Source of the DNA: Pseudaquabacterium pictum
GTDB lineage: Bacteria; Pseudomonadota; Gammaproteobacteria; Burkholderiales; Burkholderiaceae_C
Assembly: GCF_005403045.1 (NCBI RefSeq)
Contig: NZ_BJCL01000006.1
Coordinates: forward strand, 186,001 to 250,000
DNA length: 64,000 nucleotides
Reading direction: 5' to 3'
In this document: positions 45,192-54,579 of the stretch, in pieces
Position numbering within the stretch: the stretch's first letter is position 1
How the letters are laid out: each line of letters opens with the position of its first letter
Position numbers and translations under genes: made by a program
Notes under the pieces: generated by a model
Seen by the model: only the letters and a program-made list of their open reading frames with translations
Databases searched by the model: none
Told to the model about the DNA's origin: nothing

Positions 45192-47026
45192 CACTGCAGT
45201 GGCCGCTGGTCCGGCGTGCTGCCTGGCGCCTGGTCGCTGCCCTGGCGCTGGCGGGCTGCACCAGCCAGCCGACCGCACCCAGCGCGCCAGACCTGCCGCC
45301 GCTGCCCGGCGATGTGGCCCTGGTCACCCACAAGCCCGGCTGGGCCTTCAGCCGCTTCGGCGTGGCCGCCGCCAATCCACTGGCCACCGCGGCCGGGCTG
45401 CAGATTCTGCAGGCCGGCGGCAGCGCGGTCGATGCGGCGGTGGCGGTGCAGATGGTGCTGACCCTGGTCGAGCCGCAGAGCAGCGGCATCGGCGGTGGTG
45501 CCTTCCTGCTGCACTGGGACGGCCAGGCAGTGCAGGCCTGGGACGGCCGCGAGACGGCGCCGGCGGCGGCCGACGAGCGCCTGTTCCTCGGTGCCGACGG
45601 CAAGCCGGTGCCGTTCCAGCAGGCGGTGGTGGGCGGCCGCTCGGTGGGGGTGCCCGGCGCGGTGCGGCTGCTGGAAGCCGCGCACCGCGCCCACGGCCGC
45701 CTGCCCTGGTCGCAATTGCTGCAACCGGCCATCGGCCTGGCCGAGCGCGGCTTCGCCGTCAGCGCCCGGCTGCACCAGCAGCTGGCCGAGGAGCAGGCGC
45801 TGCGCAGCGACCCCCAGGCCCGCGCCTACTTCTACCGTGCCGACGGCAGCCCGCACCCGGTGGGCACGCTGCTGCGCAACCCGGCGCTGGCCGCCGTGCT
45901 GCGCCGCATCGCCGCCGAGGGCAGCGCCGCGCTGCACACCGGCCCGGTGGCCGATGACATCGTGCGCCGGGTGCGTGGCCATGTAGGCGCGCCTGGCCGC
46001 CTGGCGGCCGCCGACCTGGCCGGTTATGCCGCCAAGCAGCGCGAGCCGCTGTGCACCGACTGGCTGGCCAGCTACCGCGTCTGCGGCATGCCGCCGCCGT
46101 CGTCCGGCCACCTGGCGATCATGCAGATCCTCGGCATCCTGGAGCGCCTGCCGCTGCTGCCCGACCCGCTGCGCGGCGACCAGCCCGGCATGCGCGCCGG
46201 AGCACCATCGGCAGACTGGCTGCATGCCTACACCGAGGCCGCGCGCCTGGCCTTTGCCGACCGTGCCCAGTACGTGGCCGACCCCGATTTCGTCGATGCG
46301 CCACCCGGCGGCTGGGGCAGCCTGCTGGACGATGCCTACCTGCAGCAGCGCGCCGGCTTGGTGGGCGAGCGCAGCCTGGGCCGCGCCACGCCGGGCACGC
46401 CCGGTGGCACCCGCAGCGCCTGGGCACCGATGGCCGACCAGCCCGAGCATGGCACCAGCCACATCAGCATCGTCGACGCCCAGGGCCGGGCGGTGGCCAT
46501 GACCACCACCATCGAGGCGGTGTTCGGCAGCCGGCTGATGAGCGATGGTGGCACTGGCCTGGCCGGTGGCTTCCTGCTGAACAACCAGCTCACCGACTTT
46601 GCGCTGGCGCCCACCGACGCCCAGGGCCGGCCGGTGGCCAACCGGGTACAGCCCGGCAAGCGCCCGCGCAGCAGCATGAGCCCCACGCTGGTGTTCGACC
46701 GCCGCACCGGGCAGTTGCTGATGAGCCTGGGCTCGCCTGGCGGGCCGGCCATCATCCACTTCACCGCCAAGACGCTGCTGGGCAGCCTGCCCTGGGGCCT
46801 GAATGCCCAGCAGGCCATCGATCTGCCCAACTTCGGCAGCTTCAACGGGCCGACGGTGCTGGAGGCCGGGCGCTTTGCGCCGGCCACCGTGGCTGCGCTG
46901 AAGGCCCGTGGCCACACCGTCGTGGAGACCGACCTGCCCAGCGGCCTGCAGGCGCTGCAGCGCACGCCCACCGGCTGGTTCGGCGGCGCCGATCCACGCC
47001 GCGAAGGCGTGGTGATGGGCGAGTAG
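45188..47026 (+). CDS. ggt: Gamma-glutamyltransferase, lipoprotein-anchored
   Basis: A 612-residue Ntn-hydrolase precursor. The large-subunit start (GVAAANPLATAAGLQILQAGGSAVDAAVAVQ, SSGIGGGAFLLHWDG) and the autoprocessing site HGTSHISIVD with the catalytic T423 are intact, as are GRRP-type RVQPGKRPRSSMSPT and SLGSPGGPAI of the small subunit. It cleaves gamma-glutamyl bonds, chiefly of glutathione, in the periplasm. The N-terminus has a lipobox (LALAGC, Cys near residue 24), so it is likely membrane-anchored instead of freely secreted. It is translationally coupled to metY, linking glutathione cysteine salvage to sulfur amino-acid synthesis. Confidence 0.93.
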   Translation: MTLQWPLVRRAAWRLVAALALAGCTSQPTAPSAPDLPPLPGDVALVTHKPGWAFSRFGVAAANPLATAAGLQILQAGGSAVDAAVAVQMVLTLVEPQSSGIGGGAFLLHWDGQAVQAWDGRETAPAAADERLFLGADGKPVPFQQAVVGGRSVGVPGAVRLLEAAHRAHGRLPWSQLLQPAIGLAERGFAVSARLHQQLAEEQALRSDPQARAYFYRADGSPHPVGTLLRNPALAAVLRRIAAEGSAALHTGPVADDIVRRVRGHVGAPGRLAAADLAGYAAKQREPLCTDWLASYRVCGMPPPSSGHLAIMQILGILERLPLLPDPLRGDQPGMRAGAPSADWLHAYTEAARLAFADRAQYVADPDFVDAPPGGWGSLLDDAYLQQRAGLVGERSLGRATPGTPGGTRSAWAPMADQPEHGTSHISIVDAQGRAVAMTTTIEAVFGSRLMSDGGTGLAGGFLLNNQLTDFALAPTDAQGRPVANRVQPGKRPRSSMSPTLVFDRRTGQLLMSLGSPGGPAIIHFTAKTLLGSLPWGLNAQQAIDLPNFGSFNGPTVLEAGRFAPATVAALKARGHTVVETDLPSGLQALQRTPTGWFGGADPRREGVVMGE

Positions 47027-47035
47027 CGCCGCCGC

Positions 47036-48235
47036 TCAGCGCGCCTTGGGCAGGCGGACCGCGCCGCTGGCCACCAGCGCGGCGATGGCATCCGCGCCGT
47101 AGCCCAGTTCCTGCAGCACCTGTGTGCTGTGCTCGCCCAGGCGTGCCGCGCCGCGGGTGGGCGTCATCGCCGTGCCGTCGAAGCGGGCAGCGCTGCGGGC
47201 CACCCGCACCCGGTCGCCATCGCCATTGGCCACCAGCACCGCGCAGCCGTTGTGCTGCACCTGCGGATCGGCCAGCAGGTCTTCGCGCTCGTTGATGCGG
47301 CCCAGCGCGGCGCCTTCTTCCCGGCAGCGGCGCTCCAGCGTGGCGGTGTCGATCTGGGCGAACAGTGGCGCCAGCACCGCCCGCACCTCGGGGCCATGGT
47401 GGTAGCGGGCCACCTGGCTGGCAAAGCGCGGGTCCTGCGTGATGCCGGGCTGGCCCAGGGCATTGCACAAGGCCTGGAACTCGGCCTGCTGCGGCACCAT
47501 CGTGGCCACCCAGCCGTCGGCGGTGCGCCAGGGCCGCTGGGTGGCGCCGAACTCGGGGAACGCCGGTGGTGCGTTGTCCACCCACACATGGTTGTACAGC
47601 GCGTCGGGCCACTGGAAGGCGACGGTGGCGTCGAGCATCGCCACCTCCACCCGGCTGCCGCGGCCGCCATGGCGCAGGCGGTCGAACAGCGCGGCGGTGA
47701 TGGCCTGGGCGGCCGTGAGGGCCGTGACCTTGTCGCTCACCGTGCTGGCCAGGATCACCGGCGCGCCGGTGGCCGGGTCACGCTGCGAGCAGGCCAGCCC
47801 ACCCAGCGCCTGGATCACCGCGTCGTAGGCCTTGTCCTGCCCGCGTGGGCCATCGGGTCCGAAGCCGGTGATCGACACGCGGATCAGCGACGGGAAGCGT
47901 GCCGCCAGGTCATCGTCGGCCAGGCCCAGGCGGGCCATCACCCCGGGGCGGAAGTTCTCCACCAGCACATCGGCCCGGGCCAGCAGCGCATGCAGCACGC
48001 CGATGGCCTCGGGCGATTTCAGGTCCAGCGCCAGGTTGCGCTTGCCGCGGTTGGCCGCCACGTAGCTGGCCGCCAGGTCGCCCTTGGCCGGGCCGATGAA
48101 GCGGGTGGTGTCACCCTCGGGCGACTCGACCTTGATGACCTCGGCGCCCTGGTCGGCCAGCAGCGCGGTGGCCATGGGGCCGGAGAACACGGCCGACAGA
48201 TCGACGATGCGGATGCCTTGCAGGGGTGCGGTCAT
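47036..48235 (-). CDS. CaiB/BaiF family CoA-transferase
   Basis: A 399-residue family III CoA-transferase. LQGIRIVDLSAVFSGPMATALLADQGAEVIKVE is the N-terminal signature, LENFRPGVMARLGL follows, and the catalytic aspartate is in KAYDAVIQALGG near residue 165. It moves CoA between acyl-CoA and a free acid. Start ATG 48235 (MTAPLQGIRIVDLS); the longer frame lies in the upstream binding-protein gene. It is downstream of the transporter genes on the same strand (80 nt gap), pointing to CoA activation of the imported substrate. It converges on ggt with a 9 bp gap. Confidence 0.92.
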   Translation of the reverse strand: MTAPLQGIRIVDLSAVFSGPMATALLADQGAEVIKVESPEGDTTRFIGPAKGDLAASYVAANRGKRNLALDLKSPEAIGVLHALLARADVLVENFRPGVMARLGLADDDLAARFPSLIRVSITGFGPDGPRGQDKAYDAVIQALGGLACSQRDPATGAPVILASTVSDKVTALTAAQAITAALFDRLRHGGRGSRVEVAMLDATVAFQWPDALYNHVWVDNAPPAFPEFGATQRPWRTADGWVATMVPQQAEFQALCNALGQPGITQDPRFASQVARYHHGPEVRAVLAPLFAQIDTATLERRCREEGAALGRINEREDLLADPQVQHNGCAVLVANGDGDRVRVARSAARFDGTAMTPTRGAARLGEHSTQVLQELGYGADAIAALVASGAVRLPKAR

Positions 48236-48315
48236 GGCGGGGTTCTGGAATGCAGCAGGGCCCACATGATGGACCCTGCGGCGTGCGGCCGAAGCCGCCA
48301 CGGTGACGCGCTCGA

Positions 48316-49518
48316 TCAGCGACCGTACACCTTGCCGAAGAGAATCCAGGTCTTGCCATCGAAGCGGGCCAACTGCTCCCGCTCGATCGGGTAGAAGTCG
48401 TCCGCGGCGGTCTTGATGTTCACGCCCGGCAGCAGCATCGGCAGGTTCAGGTCCAGGCTGGCGGCCTGCTTCATCACGTTGTCGCGGGTCAGGTTGTCGC
48501 CGCACTGCTTGAGCACCTGCACCAGGGTCTGCGCCACGTTGTAGCCGTAGACGTTGAATGCATCGGTCGGGTTGCCGCTGGGGTAGTACTTCTTCATCCA
48601 GGCGGCCCAGTCCTTCATGCCGGGGTCGTTGGCGAACTGCGGGTCGGTCGGGTCCTTGGCATACAGCGTGGTCAGGATGTCCTTGGAATTGTCCAACCCC
48701 GCCGGCTGCAGCACAGCGCTGACCGAGGCCGACACGCTGTTGAGGTAGTGCACCGGCTTCCAGCCGACCTCGGCCATCTTCTTGATCGCCTGCGCCGCGA
48801 ACTTGGGCGTGGTGATGTTGAAGAACACATCGGCGCCCGCGGCCTTCATCGAGACGATCTGGCTGTCGATGGTCGGGTCGGTCACCTCGTAGGTGACCTT
48901 GCTGACGATCATGCCCTTCTTGTCGCCCAGGCCGTCCTCGAAGCCCTTGAAGTAGTCCTTGCCGTAGTCGTCGTTCTGCATCAGCACGGCGATCTTGGCG
49001 TTGGGCTTGGTGTCGAGGATGTGCTTGGCGAAGATCGCGCCCTCGGTCTGGTACGGCGGCTGCCAGCCCATGGTCCAGGGGAAGTTCTTCGGATCGCCCC
49101 ACTTGGTGGCGCCGGTGGCCACGAAGAGGTGCGGCACCTTCTTGCTGTTCATGTACTTCTGGATGGCGGTGTTCGGCGGCGTGCCCAGCGGGTTGAAGAC
49201 GATCAGCGCCTCCTCCTCCTCGACCAGCTTGCGCGCCTGCTCCACCGTCTTGGCCGGGTTGTAGCCGTCGTCCAGCGCAAGGTACTTGATCTTGCGGCCG
49301 TTGATGCCACCTTCGGCATTGACCTTGTCGAAGTAGGCGCCGATGGCCTTGCCGATGGTGCCGTAGGCCGACGCCGGGCCCGAGTAGGGATGGATGGACC
49401 CGACGCGAATCTCCTTGTCATCGGCACCGGGGTCGTACTTCTTTTGGGCCAGCACCGTGCCGGCTGAAGACAACAGGGCCAGGGTGGCCAAGATCAGCGC
49501 GCGTTTGTGCAGAAGCAT
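48316..49518 (-). CDS. Branched-chain amino-acid-type ABC transporter binding protein (copy 1)
   Basis: A 400-residue periplasmic protein with a Sec signal peptide (RALILATLALLSSAGTVLA, cleavage before QKKYD) and a Peripla_BP_6/LivK fold (IRVGSIHPYSGPASAYG, YLALDDGYNPAKTVEQARKLVEE). It is a clear duplicate of the gene at 49671-50876, with near-identical C-termini (DDFYPIEREQLARFDGKTW). Proteins of this subfamily bind diverse organic and amino acids, so branched-chain specificity should not be assumed. A strong terminator lies between the two copies, so this copy and the CoA-transferase probably have their own promoter in 49519-49606. Confidence 0.93.
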   Translation of the reverse strand: MLLHKRALILATLALLSSAGTVLAQKKYDPGADDKEIRVGSIHPYSGPASAYGTIGKAIGAYFDKVNAEGGINGRKIKYLALDDGYNPAKTVEQARKLVEEEEALIVFNPLGTPPNTAIQKYMNSKKVPHLFVATGATKWGDPKNFPWTMGWQPPYQTEGAIFAKHILDTKPNAKIAVLMQNDDYGKDYFKGFEDGLGDKKGMIVSKVTYEVTDPTIDSQIVSMKAAGADVFFNITTPKFAAQAIKKMAEVGWKPVHYLNSVSASVSAVLQPAGLDNSKDILTTLYAKDPTDPQFANDPGMKDWAAWMKKYYPSGNPTDAFNVYGYNVAQTLVQVLKQCGDNLTRDNVMKQAASLDLNLPMLLPGVNIKTAADDFYPIEREQLARFDGKTWILFGKVYGR

Positions 49519-49606
49519 GGTGCGTGTCTCCAGTCGGGTTGTGGGAGTTGCGATTCAACGCCCGCCGTCCACCCGCGCCGCAGAGGATGAACCCGTACGC
49601 ACAAAG

Positions 49607-49635
49607 AAAAAGGGCCTGCAAACTGCAGGCCCTTT
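49607..49635 (-). terminator. Strong rho-independent terminator
   Basis: A perfect 12 bp stem (AAAGGGCCTGCA at 49609-49620 with TGCAGGCCCTTT at 49624-49635, loop of 3 nt). On the minus strand the stem is followed by TTTTTCTTTGT, a good U-tract, placed 36 nt after the stop of the second binding protein. It should end the livG-F-H-M-K transcript. It is the clearest intrinsic terminator in the window. Confidence 0.92.
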
Positions 49636-49670
49636 CGAGCTGGGGCCAGCGGCGCGCGCCGGCGCCGTGA

Positions 49671-50876
49671 TCAGCGGCCGTAGACCTTGCCGAACAACTG
49701 CCAGGTCTTGCCGTCGAAGCGGGCGAGTTGCTCGCGCTCGATGGGGTAGAAGTCGTCCGGGCCGGTCTTCACGTTCACGCCGGGCAGCAGCATCGGCAGT
49801 GTCATGTCCAGACTGGCCGCCTGCTTCATGATGTTCTCGCGGGTCAGGTTGTCACCCGCCTGCTTGAGCACCTGCACCAGGCCCTGCGACACGGTGTAGC
49901 CGAAGGTGTGGTTCACGTCCTTGATGTCGGCGTTGGGCATGTACTTCTTCATGAAGGCCACGAAGTCGTCCCATTCCTTGCCCTTCTGGAACTGCGGATC
50001 GGTCGGGTCCTTCAGGTAGCTGGCGGTGATGATGCCCACGCCGTTCTCGGCGCCTGCCGGGATCATGACCGTGCCAACCGAGGCCGACACGCTGTTCAGG
50101 TAGTGGGTGGGCTTCCAGCCGATATCCGCCGCCTTCTTGATCGCCTGCGCCGCGAACTTGGGCGTGGTGATGTTGAAGAAGGTGTCGGCACCGGTGCCCT
50201 TCAACGACACCATCTGGCTGTCGATGGTGGGATCGGTCACCTCGTAGCTGATCTTCGAGACGATCATGCTCTTGGCCTTGTCGCCCAGTGCGTCCTCGAA
50301 GCCCTTGAGGTAGTCTTTGCCGTAGTCGTCGTTCTGGTACAGGATCGCGATCTTGGCGTTGGGCTTGGTCTCGAGGATGTGCGTGGCGAACACCTTCGAC
50401 TCGCTCTGGTAGTTGGGCTGCCAGCCCATGGTCCAGGGGAAGTTCTTCGGGTCGCCCCACTTGGTGGCGCCGGTGGCGACGAACAGCTGCGGCGTCTTCT
50501 TGCCGTTCATGTACTTGTGGATGGCGCTGTTGGGCGGGGTGCCCAGCGTGTTGAAGACGAAGAGCACTTCTTCCTCTTCCACCAGCTTGCGGGCCTGCTC
50601 CACGGTCTTGGCGGGGTTGTAGCCGTCGTCCAGGCTGATGAAGTTGATCTTGCGGCCGTTGATGCCGCCTTCATCGTTGATCTTGCTCATGTAGGCGGAG
50701 ATCGCCTTGCCGATCGCACCATAGGCCGACGCCGGGCCCGAGTACGGGCTGATGCCGCCGATCTTGATTTCCTTGTCGGTCGCGCCGGTGTCGTACTTCT
50801 TCTGGGCCAGGGCGGCGCCGCTGACCAGCAGCGAGGCCAAGCCCGCCACGGCAAGGGTGAGGGGGTTCAATCGCAT
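49671..50876 (-). CDS. Branched-chain amino-acid-type ABC transporter binding protein (copy 2)
   Basis: A 401-residue periplasmic LivK-type receptor with a signal peptide (PLTLAVAGLASLLVSGAALA, cleavage before QKKYD). Ligand-fold motifs IKIGGISPYSGPASAYG and FISLDDGYNPAKTVEQARKL match copy 1 closely. A DNA stretch around 50429-50485 is nearly identical to 49069-49125 in copy 1, so the duplication is recent or kept similar by gene conversion. It is the last gene of the permease operon, 66 nt after the LivM-like gene and followed by the terminator at 49607-49635. Confidence 0.94.
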   Translation of the reverse strand: MRLNPLTLAVAGLASLLVSGAALAQKKYDTGATDKEIKIGGISPYSGPASAYGAIGKAISAYMSKINDEGGINGRKINFISLDDGYNPAKTVEQARKLVEEEEVLFVFNTLGTPPNSAIHKYMNGKKTPQLFVATGATKWGDPKNFPWTMGWQPNYQSESKVFATHILETKPNAKIAILYQNDDYGKDYLKGFEDALGDKAKSMIVSKISYEVTDPTIDSQMVSLKGTGADTFFNITTPKFAAQAIKKAADIGWKPTHYLNSVSASVGTVMIPAGAENGVGIITASYLKDPTDPQFQKGKEWDDFVAFMKKYMPNADIKDVNHTFGYTVSQGLVQVLKQAGDNLTRENIMKQAASLDMTLPMLLPGVNVKTGPDDFYPIEREQLARFDGKTWQLFGKVYGR

Positions 50877-50942
50877 GGTGCAAGGTCTCCTATGGAGGGT
50901 GGTCAGGTCAAAACGATGAAAGCGCCGGCAACGATGTCGGTA

Positions 50943-51926
50943 TCAACCCGCAGCCTTGGCGCGCAGGCGGAACCACAGCTTGTAGATGCCGCCCATCACA
51001 CCCATGGGCAGCAGGTACATGAAGCCGATCAGCACCAGGCCGTAGATGGCCGCCGGTGCCGACTTGGAGATCTCGTCGGCGATGTTGGGCACGAACTGGA
51101 TGAAGATGCCGCCGAAGATCGCCCCGGGGATCGACGCCAGCCCGCCCACCACCACGCCCACCAGCAGGAAGATGCTGAGGTTGACGGTGAAGCTGTCGGG
51201 CGAGACGAAGGCCACCACGATGGCGCCCAGCGCACCGGCCAGGCCGGTGACGCCGGCCGACACGCCGAAGGTCATGCTCTTGAACACCGGCAGGTTGATG
51301 CCCATGGCGGTGGCGGCGATGGGATGGTCGCGCACCGCGATCAGGGCCCGGCCCACGCGGCCGCGCAGCAGGTTCCACACCAGCAGGAACATCAGCGCCG
51401 ACACCGCCAGCGTGAAGAAGTACAGCCAGCGGTCGGCGCTGAAAGGCTGGTCCAGAAAGCGGAAGGCAAACGGCGGCTCGGGCTTGGTCAGCACGATGCC
51501 CTGCACGCCACCGGTGAAGCCTTCGATCTTCTTGTACTTCAGCAGCTGCGGCACCGCCAGTGCCAGTGCGAAGGTGGCCAGTGCCAGGTAGTGCCCCGCC
51601 AGCCGCAAGGCCGGGAAGCCCACCAGGAAGCCGAAGATGAAGCACAGGACGAACGCCGCCGGCAGCGTGGCCCAGTACGGCACGCCCATCTTGTCCATCA
51701 TGATGGCCGCGGTGTAGGCGCCGAAGGCGTAGAACGCGCCATGGCCCAGCGAGATCTGGCCGTTGAAGCCGGTGAGGATGTTCAGCCCCAGGATGGCGAC
51801 GGCATACACCAGCACCAGGTTGAACTGGAACACCCGGTAGTTCTTGACCAGGAAGGGCAGCACCAGCAGCACCGCCAGGAGCAGCAGGCTCCCGATCCAG
51901 AGCCACTTGCGGTCGATGGCTTTCAT
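50943..51926 (-). CDS. livM: ABC transporter permease, LivM family
   Basis: A 327-residue inner-membrane permease with about 8-9 helices. NILTGFNGQISLGHGAFYAFGAY and HYLALATFALALAVPQ are LivM hallmarks, and the EAA-like cytoplasmic loop RGRVGRALIAVRDHPIAATAMGIN contacts the ATPases. It pairs with the LivH-type permease. ATG 51926 overlaps the livH stop by 4 bp (ATGA). The gene symbol marks family, not proven substrate. Confidence 0.93.
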   Translation of the reverse strand: MKAIDRKWLWIGSLLLLAVLLVLPFLVKNYRVFQFNLVLVYAVAILGLNILTGFNGQISLGHGAFYAFGAYTAAIMMDKMGVPYWATLPAAFVLCFIFGFLVGFPALRLAGHYLALATFALALAVPQLLKYKKIEGFTGGVQGIVLTKPEPPFAFRFLDQPFSADRWLYFFTLAVSALMFLLVWNLLRGRVGRALIAVRDHPIAATAMGINLPVFKSMTFGVSAGVTGLAGALGAIVVAFVSPDSFTVNLSIFLLVGVVVGGLASIPGAIFGGIFIQFVPNIADEISKSAPAAIYGLVLIGFMYLLPMGVMGGIYKLWFRLRAKAAG

Positions 51927-52798
51927 ACGCGGGTCACCACTTTCTTGCCGAACAGGCCGTCAGGCCGCAATGTGAGGGTGCCCACGATCAGCACCAGCGC
52001 CACGGTCAGCTTCAGCTCGGTGCCGATCACGTAGGCGCCCAGCAGGTTCTCGAGCACACCGACCACCAGGCCGCCGATCACCGCGCCCAGCGGGTTGTCG
52101 ATGCCGCCCAGCAGCGCGCCGGCGAAGCCGTACAGCAGGATGCCGGCCATCATGTTGGGGTCGAGGAAGACGATGGGCGCGACCATCATGCCGGCCACCG
52201 CGCCGATGGCGGCAGCCAGGCCCCAGCCCAGGCCCAGCATCCAGCTCACCCGGATGCCCACCAGCTTGGCCGAGTCGGGGTTCTGCGCCGCCGCCCGCAT
52301 CGCCAGGCCCACCGAGGTGTACTTGAAGAACGCGAACAGCGCGAACAGCACCACCACCAGCACGCCGGCCGAGCCGATCTGGTGCGACGAGAAGTACTTG
52401 GTGTCGAACCAGGCGTCCTTCGGGAAGGGGCTGGCGAAGCTCTTGATCGTGTGGTCGAAGAACATGCCGGCCAGCGCGTTGAAGATCAGCAGCAGGCCGA
52501 TGAACACGATCACGTTGGTCAGCACCGGTGCCTTCTCGATCGGCTTGAGCACGATGCGCTGCACCAGCAGGCCGCCGGCGAACGACACCGCCACGGTGAA
52601 GAAGAACGCGGCCCAGTAGGACCAGCCGGCCTCGTTGATCAGCGCCCAGGCGATGAAGGTGCTGAAGGTGGCCATCTCGCCCTGGGCGAAATTGATGTGG
52701 TGCGTGGCCTGGTAGATCATCACCAGGGCCAGGGCGACCGAGCCGTAGATGATGCCGTTGGCCAGGCCGGAGAAGACTTGGTAGAGGAGTGCTTCCAT
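51923..52798 (-). CDS. livH: ABC transporter permease, LivH family
   Basis: A 291-residue inner-membrane permease. The N-terminal LLYQVFSGLANGIIYGSVALALVMIYQATHHINFAQGEM and the cytoplasmic loop YTSVGLAMRAAAQNPDSAKLVGIRV are typical of LivH, and GFAGALLGGIDNPLGAVIGGL is the conserved C-terminal block. It lies 7 nt after livF and overlaps livM by 4 bp. It forms the channel with LivM. Confidence 0.94.
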   Translation of the reverse strand: MEALLYQVFSGLANGIIYGSVALALVMIYQATHHINFAQGEMATFSTFIAWALINEAGWSYWAAFFFTVAVSFAGGLLVQRIVLKPIEKAPVLTNVIVFIGLLLIFNALAGMFFDHTIKSFASPFPKDAWFDTKYFSSHQIGSAGVLVVVLFALFAFFKYTSVGLAMRAAAQNPDSAKLVGIRVSWMLGLGWGLAAAIGAVAGMMVAPIVFLDPNMMAGILLYGFAGALLGGIDNPLGAVIGGLVVGVLENLLGAYVIGTELKLTVALVLIVGTLTLRPDGLFGKKVVTRV

Positions 52799-52805
52799 GG
52801 CGGTC

Positions 52806-53523
52806 TCAGTAGCCGAGGTAGGCGCGGCGCACCGACTCGTCGTTCTTGATCTGCTCTGCCGGGCCCGACAGTGCCACCGTGCCGGTCTCCAGCAGGTAGG
52901 CGTGGTGGGCCAGGTTCAGCGCCAGGCTGGCGTTCTGCTCGACCAGCAGCATGCTGACGCCGTCCTCGGTGTTGATCTGCCGCATGATGCGGAAGATCTC
53001 GGCCACGATCAGCGGCGCCAGGCCGAAGCTGGGTTCATCGAGCAGCAGCAGCTTGGGCTTGAGCATCAGCGCGCGGCTGATGGCCAGCATCTGCTGCTCG
53101 CCGCCCGACAGCGTGCCGGCCTGCTGGTTGCGCCGCTCGCGCAGCCGCGGGAACAGCTTGAAGCAGTGCTCCATGTCCTTGGCGACGGCGTCCTTGTCGC
53201 CGCGCACGTAGGCGCCGAGCTTGAGGTTGTCCTCGACCGACAGCGCGGTGAAGGTGCCGCGACCGTCGGGCACATGGGCCACGCCCATGCGCACGATGGC
53301 GTCGGTGGCCTTGCCCACCAGCTGCACCTCGCCCTCGCCGGCATTCAGCGTCATGCTGCCGGTGGTGCGCACGATCTGGCACAGCGCCCGCAGCGTGGTC
53401 GTCTTGCCGGCGCCGTTGGCGCCGAGGATGGTGGTGATCTTGCCGGCCTCGATCGCGAAATCGATGTCGAACAGCACCTGCGTGGCGCCATAGAAGGCGC
53501 TCAGCTTCTTGGCTTCGAACAGC

Positions 53524-53531
<8 letters not shown>
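52806..53531 (-). CDS. livF: ABC transporter ATP-binding protein, LivF family
   Basis: A 241-residue ATPase: Walker A GANGAGKTT near residue 37, Q-loop, signature LSGGEQQMLAISRAL, Walker B LLLLDEPSFGLAP, and the H-loop histidine appears shifted or replaced (MLLVEQNASLAL has Q in place of His, as usual for LivF). Ends in SVRRAYLGY, the standard LivF C-terminus. ATG 53531 overlaps the livG stop by 8 bp (ATGGCTAA), so the two ATPases are translated together. Confidence 0.94.
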
Positions 53532-54321
<790 letters not shown>

Positions 54322-54392
54322 TGTTGTCCTGACCTGCTCCTGGTCTGTCGAAAGCTGCACGGGCAGGGCTGCCCGGCAACGGTTCGGGTTTA

Positions 54393-54532
54393 TAGGTGCA
54401 CTGCACCATGGGCCACAACGGGTGCTTGCCCTGACACACTTGCGACAAGGCCCGCGACCCCCTTCCACCTGGGAAAAGGGGGTCTTCATGTGCGACGATG
54501 GCGGCCGCTCGCCCGTGCACAAACGGTGCACC
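54393..54532. promoter_or_regulatory. Cluster of GTGCAC palindromes in the livG/ligase divergent region
   Basis: The 258 bp gap 54322-54579 holds three palindromes with the same core: GGTGCACTGCACC (54395-54407), GTGCAC (54515-54520) and GGTGCACC (54525-54532). Repeated dyad sites between divergent, functionally linked genes are what a dimeric repressor such as a TetR-type regulator would need, but no regulator gene is adjacent. A further GC palindrome (CGGGCAGGGCTGCCCG, near 54360-54375) lies in the livG leader. Confidence 0.4.
54456..54484. repeat. 9-bp stem-loop in the livG/ligase gap
   Basis: GACCCCCTT (54456-54464) pairs perfectly with AAGGGGGTC (54476-54484), with an 11 nt loop. It sits about 95 nt before the ligase ATG. 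No U-run follows, so attenuation or an RNA-level role is possible but not shown. Confidence 0.4.
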
Positions 54533-54579
54533 AGCGGGTCGCTTGAACAGTGGCTGTGGAACCCCTTGGAGGCGCCGGC

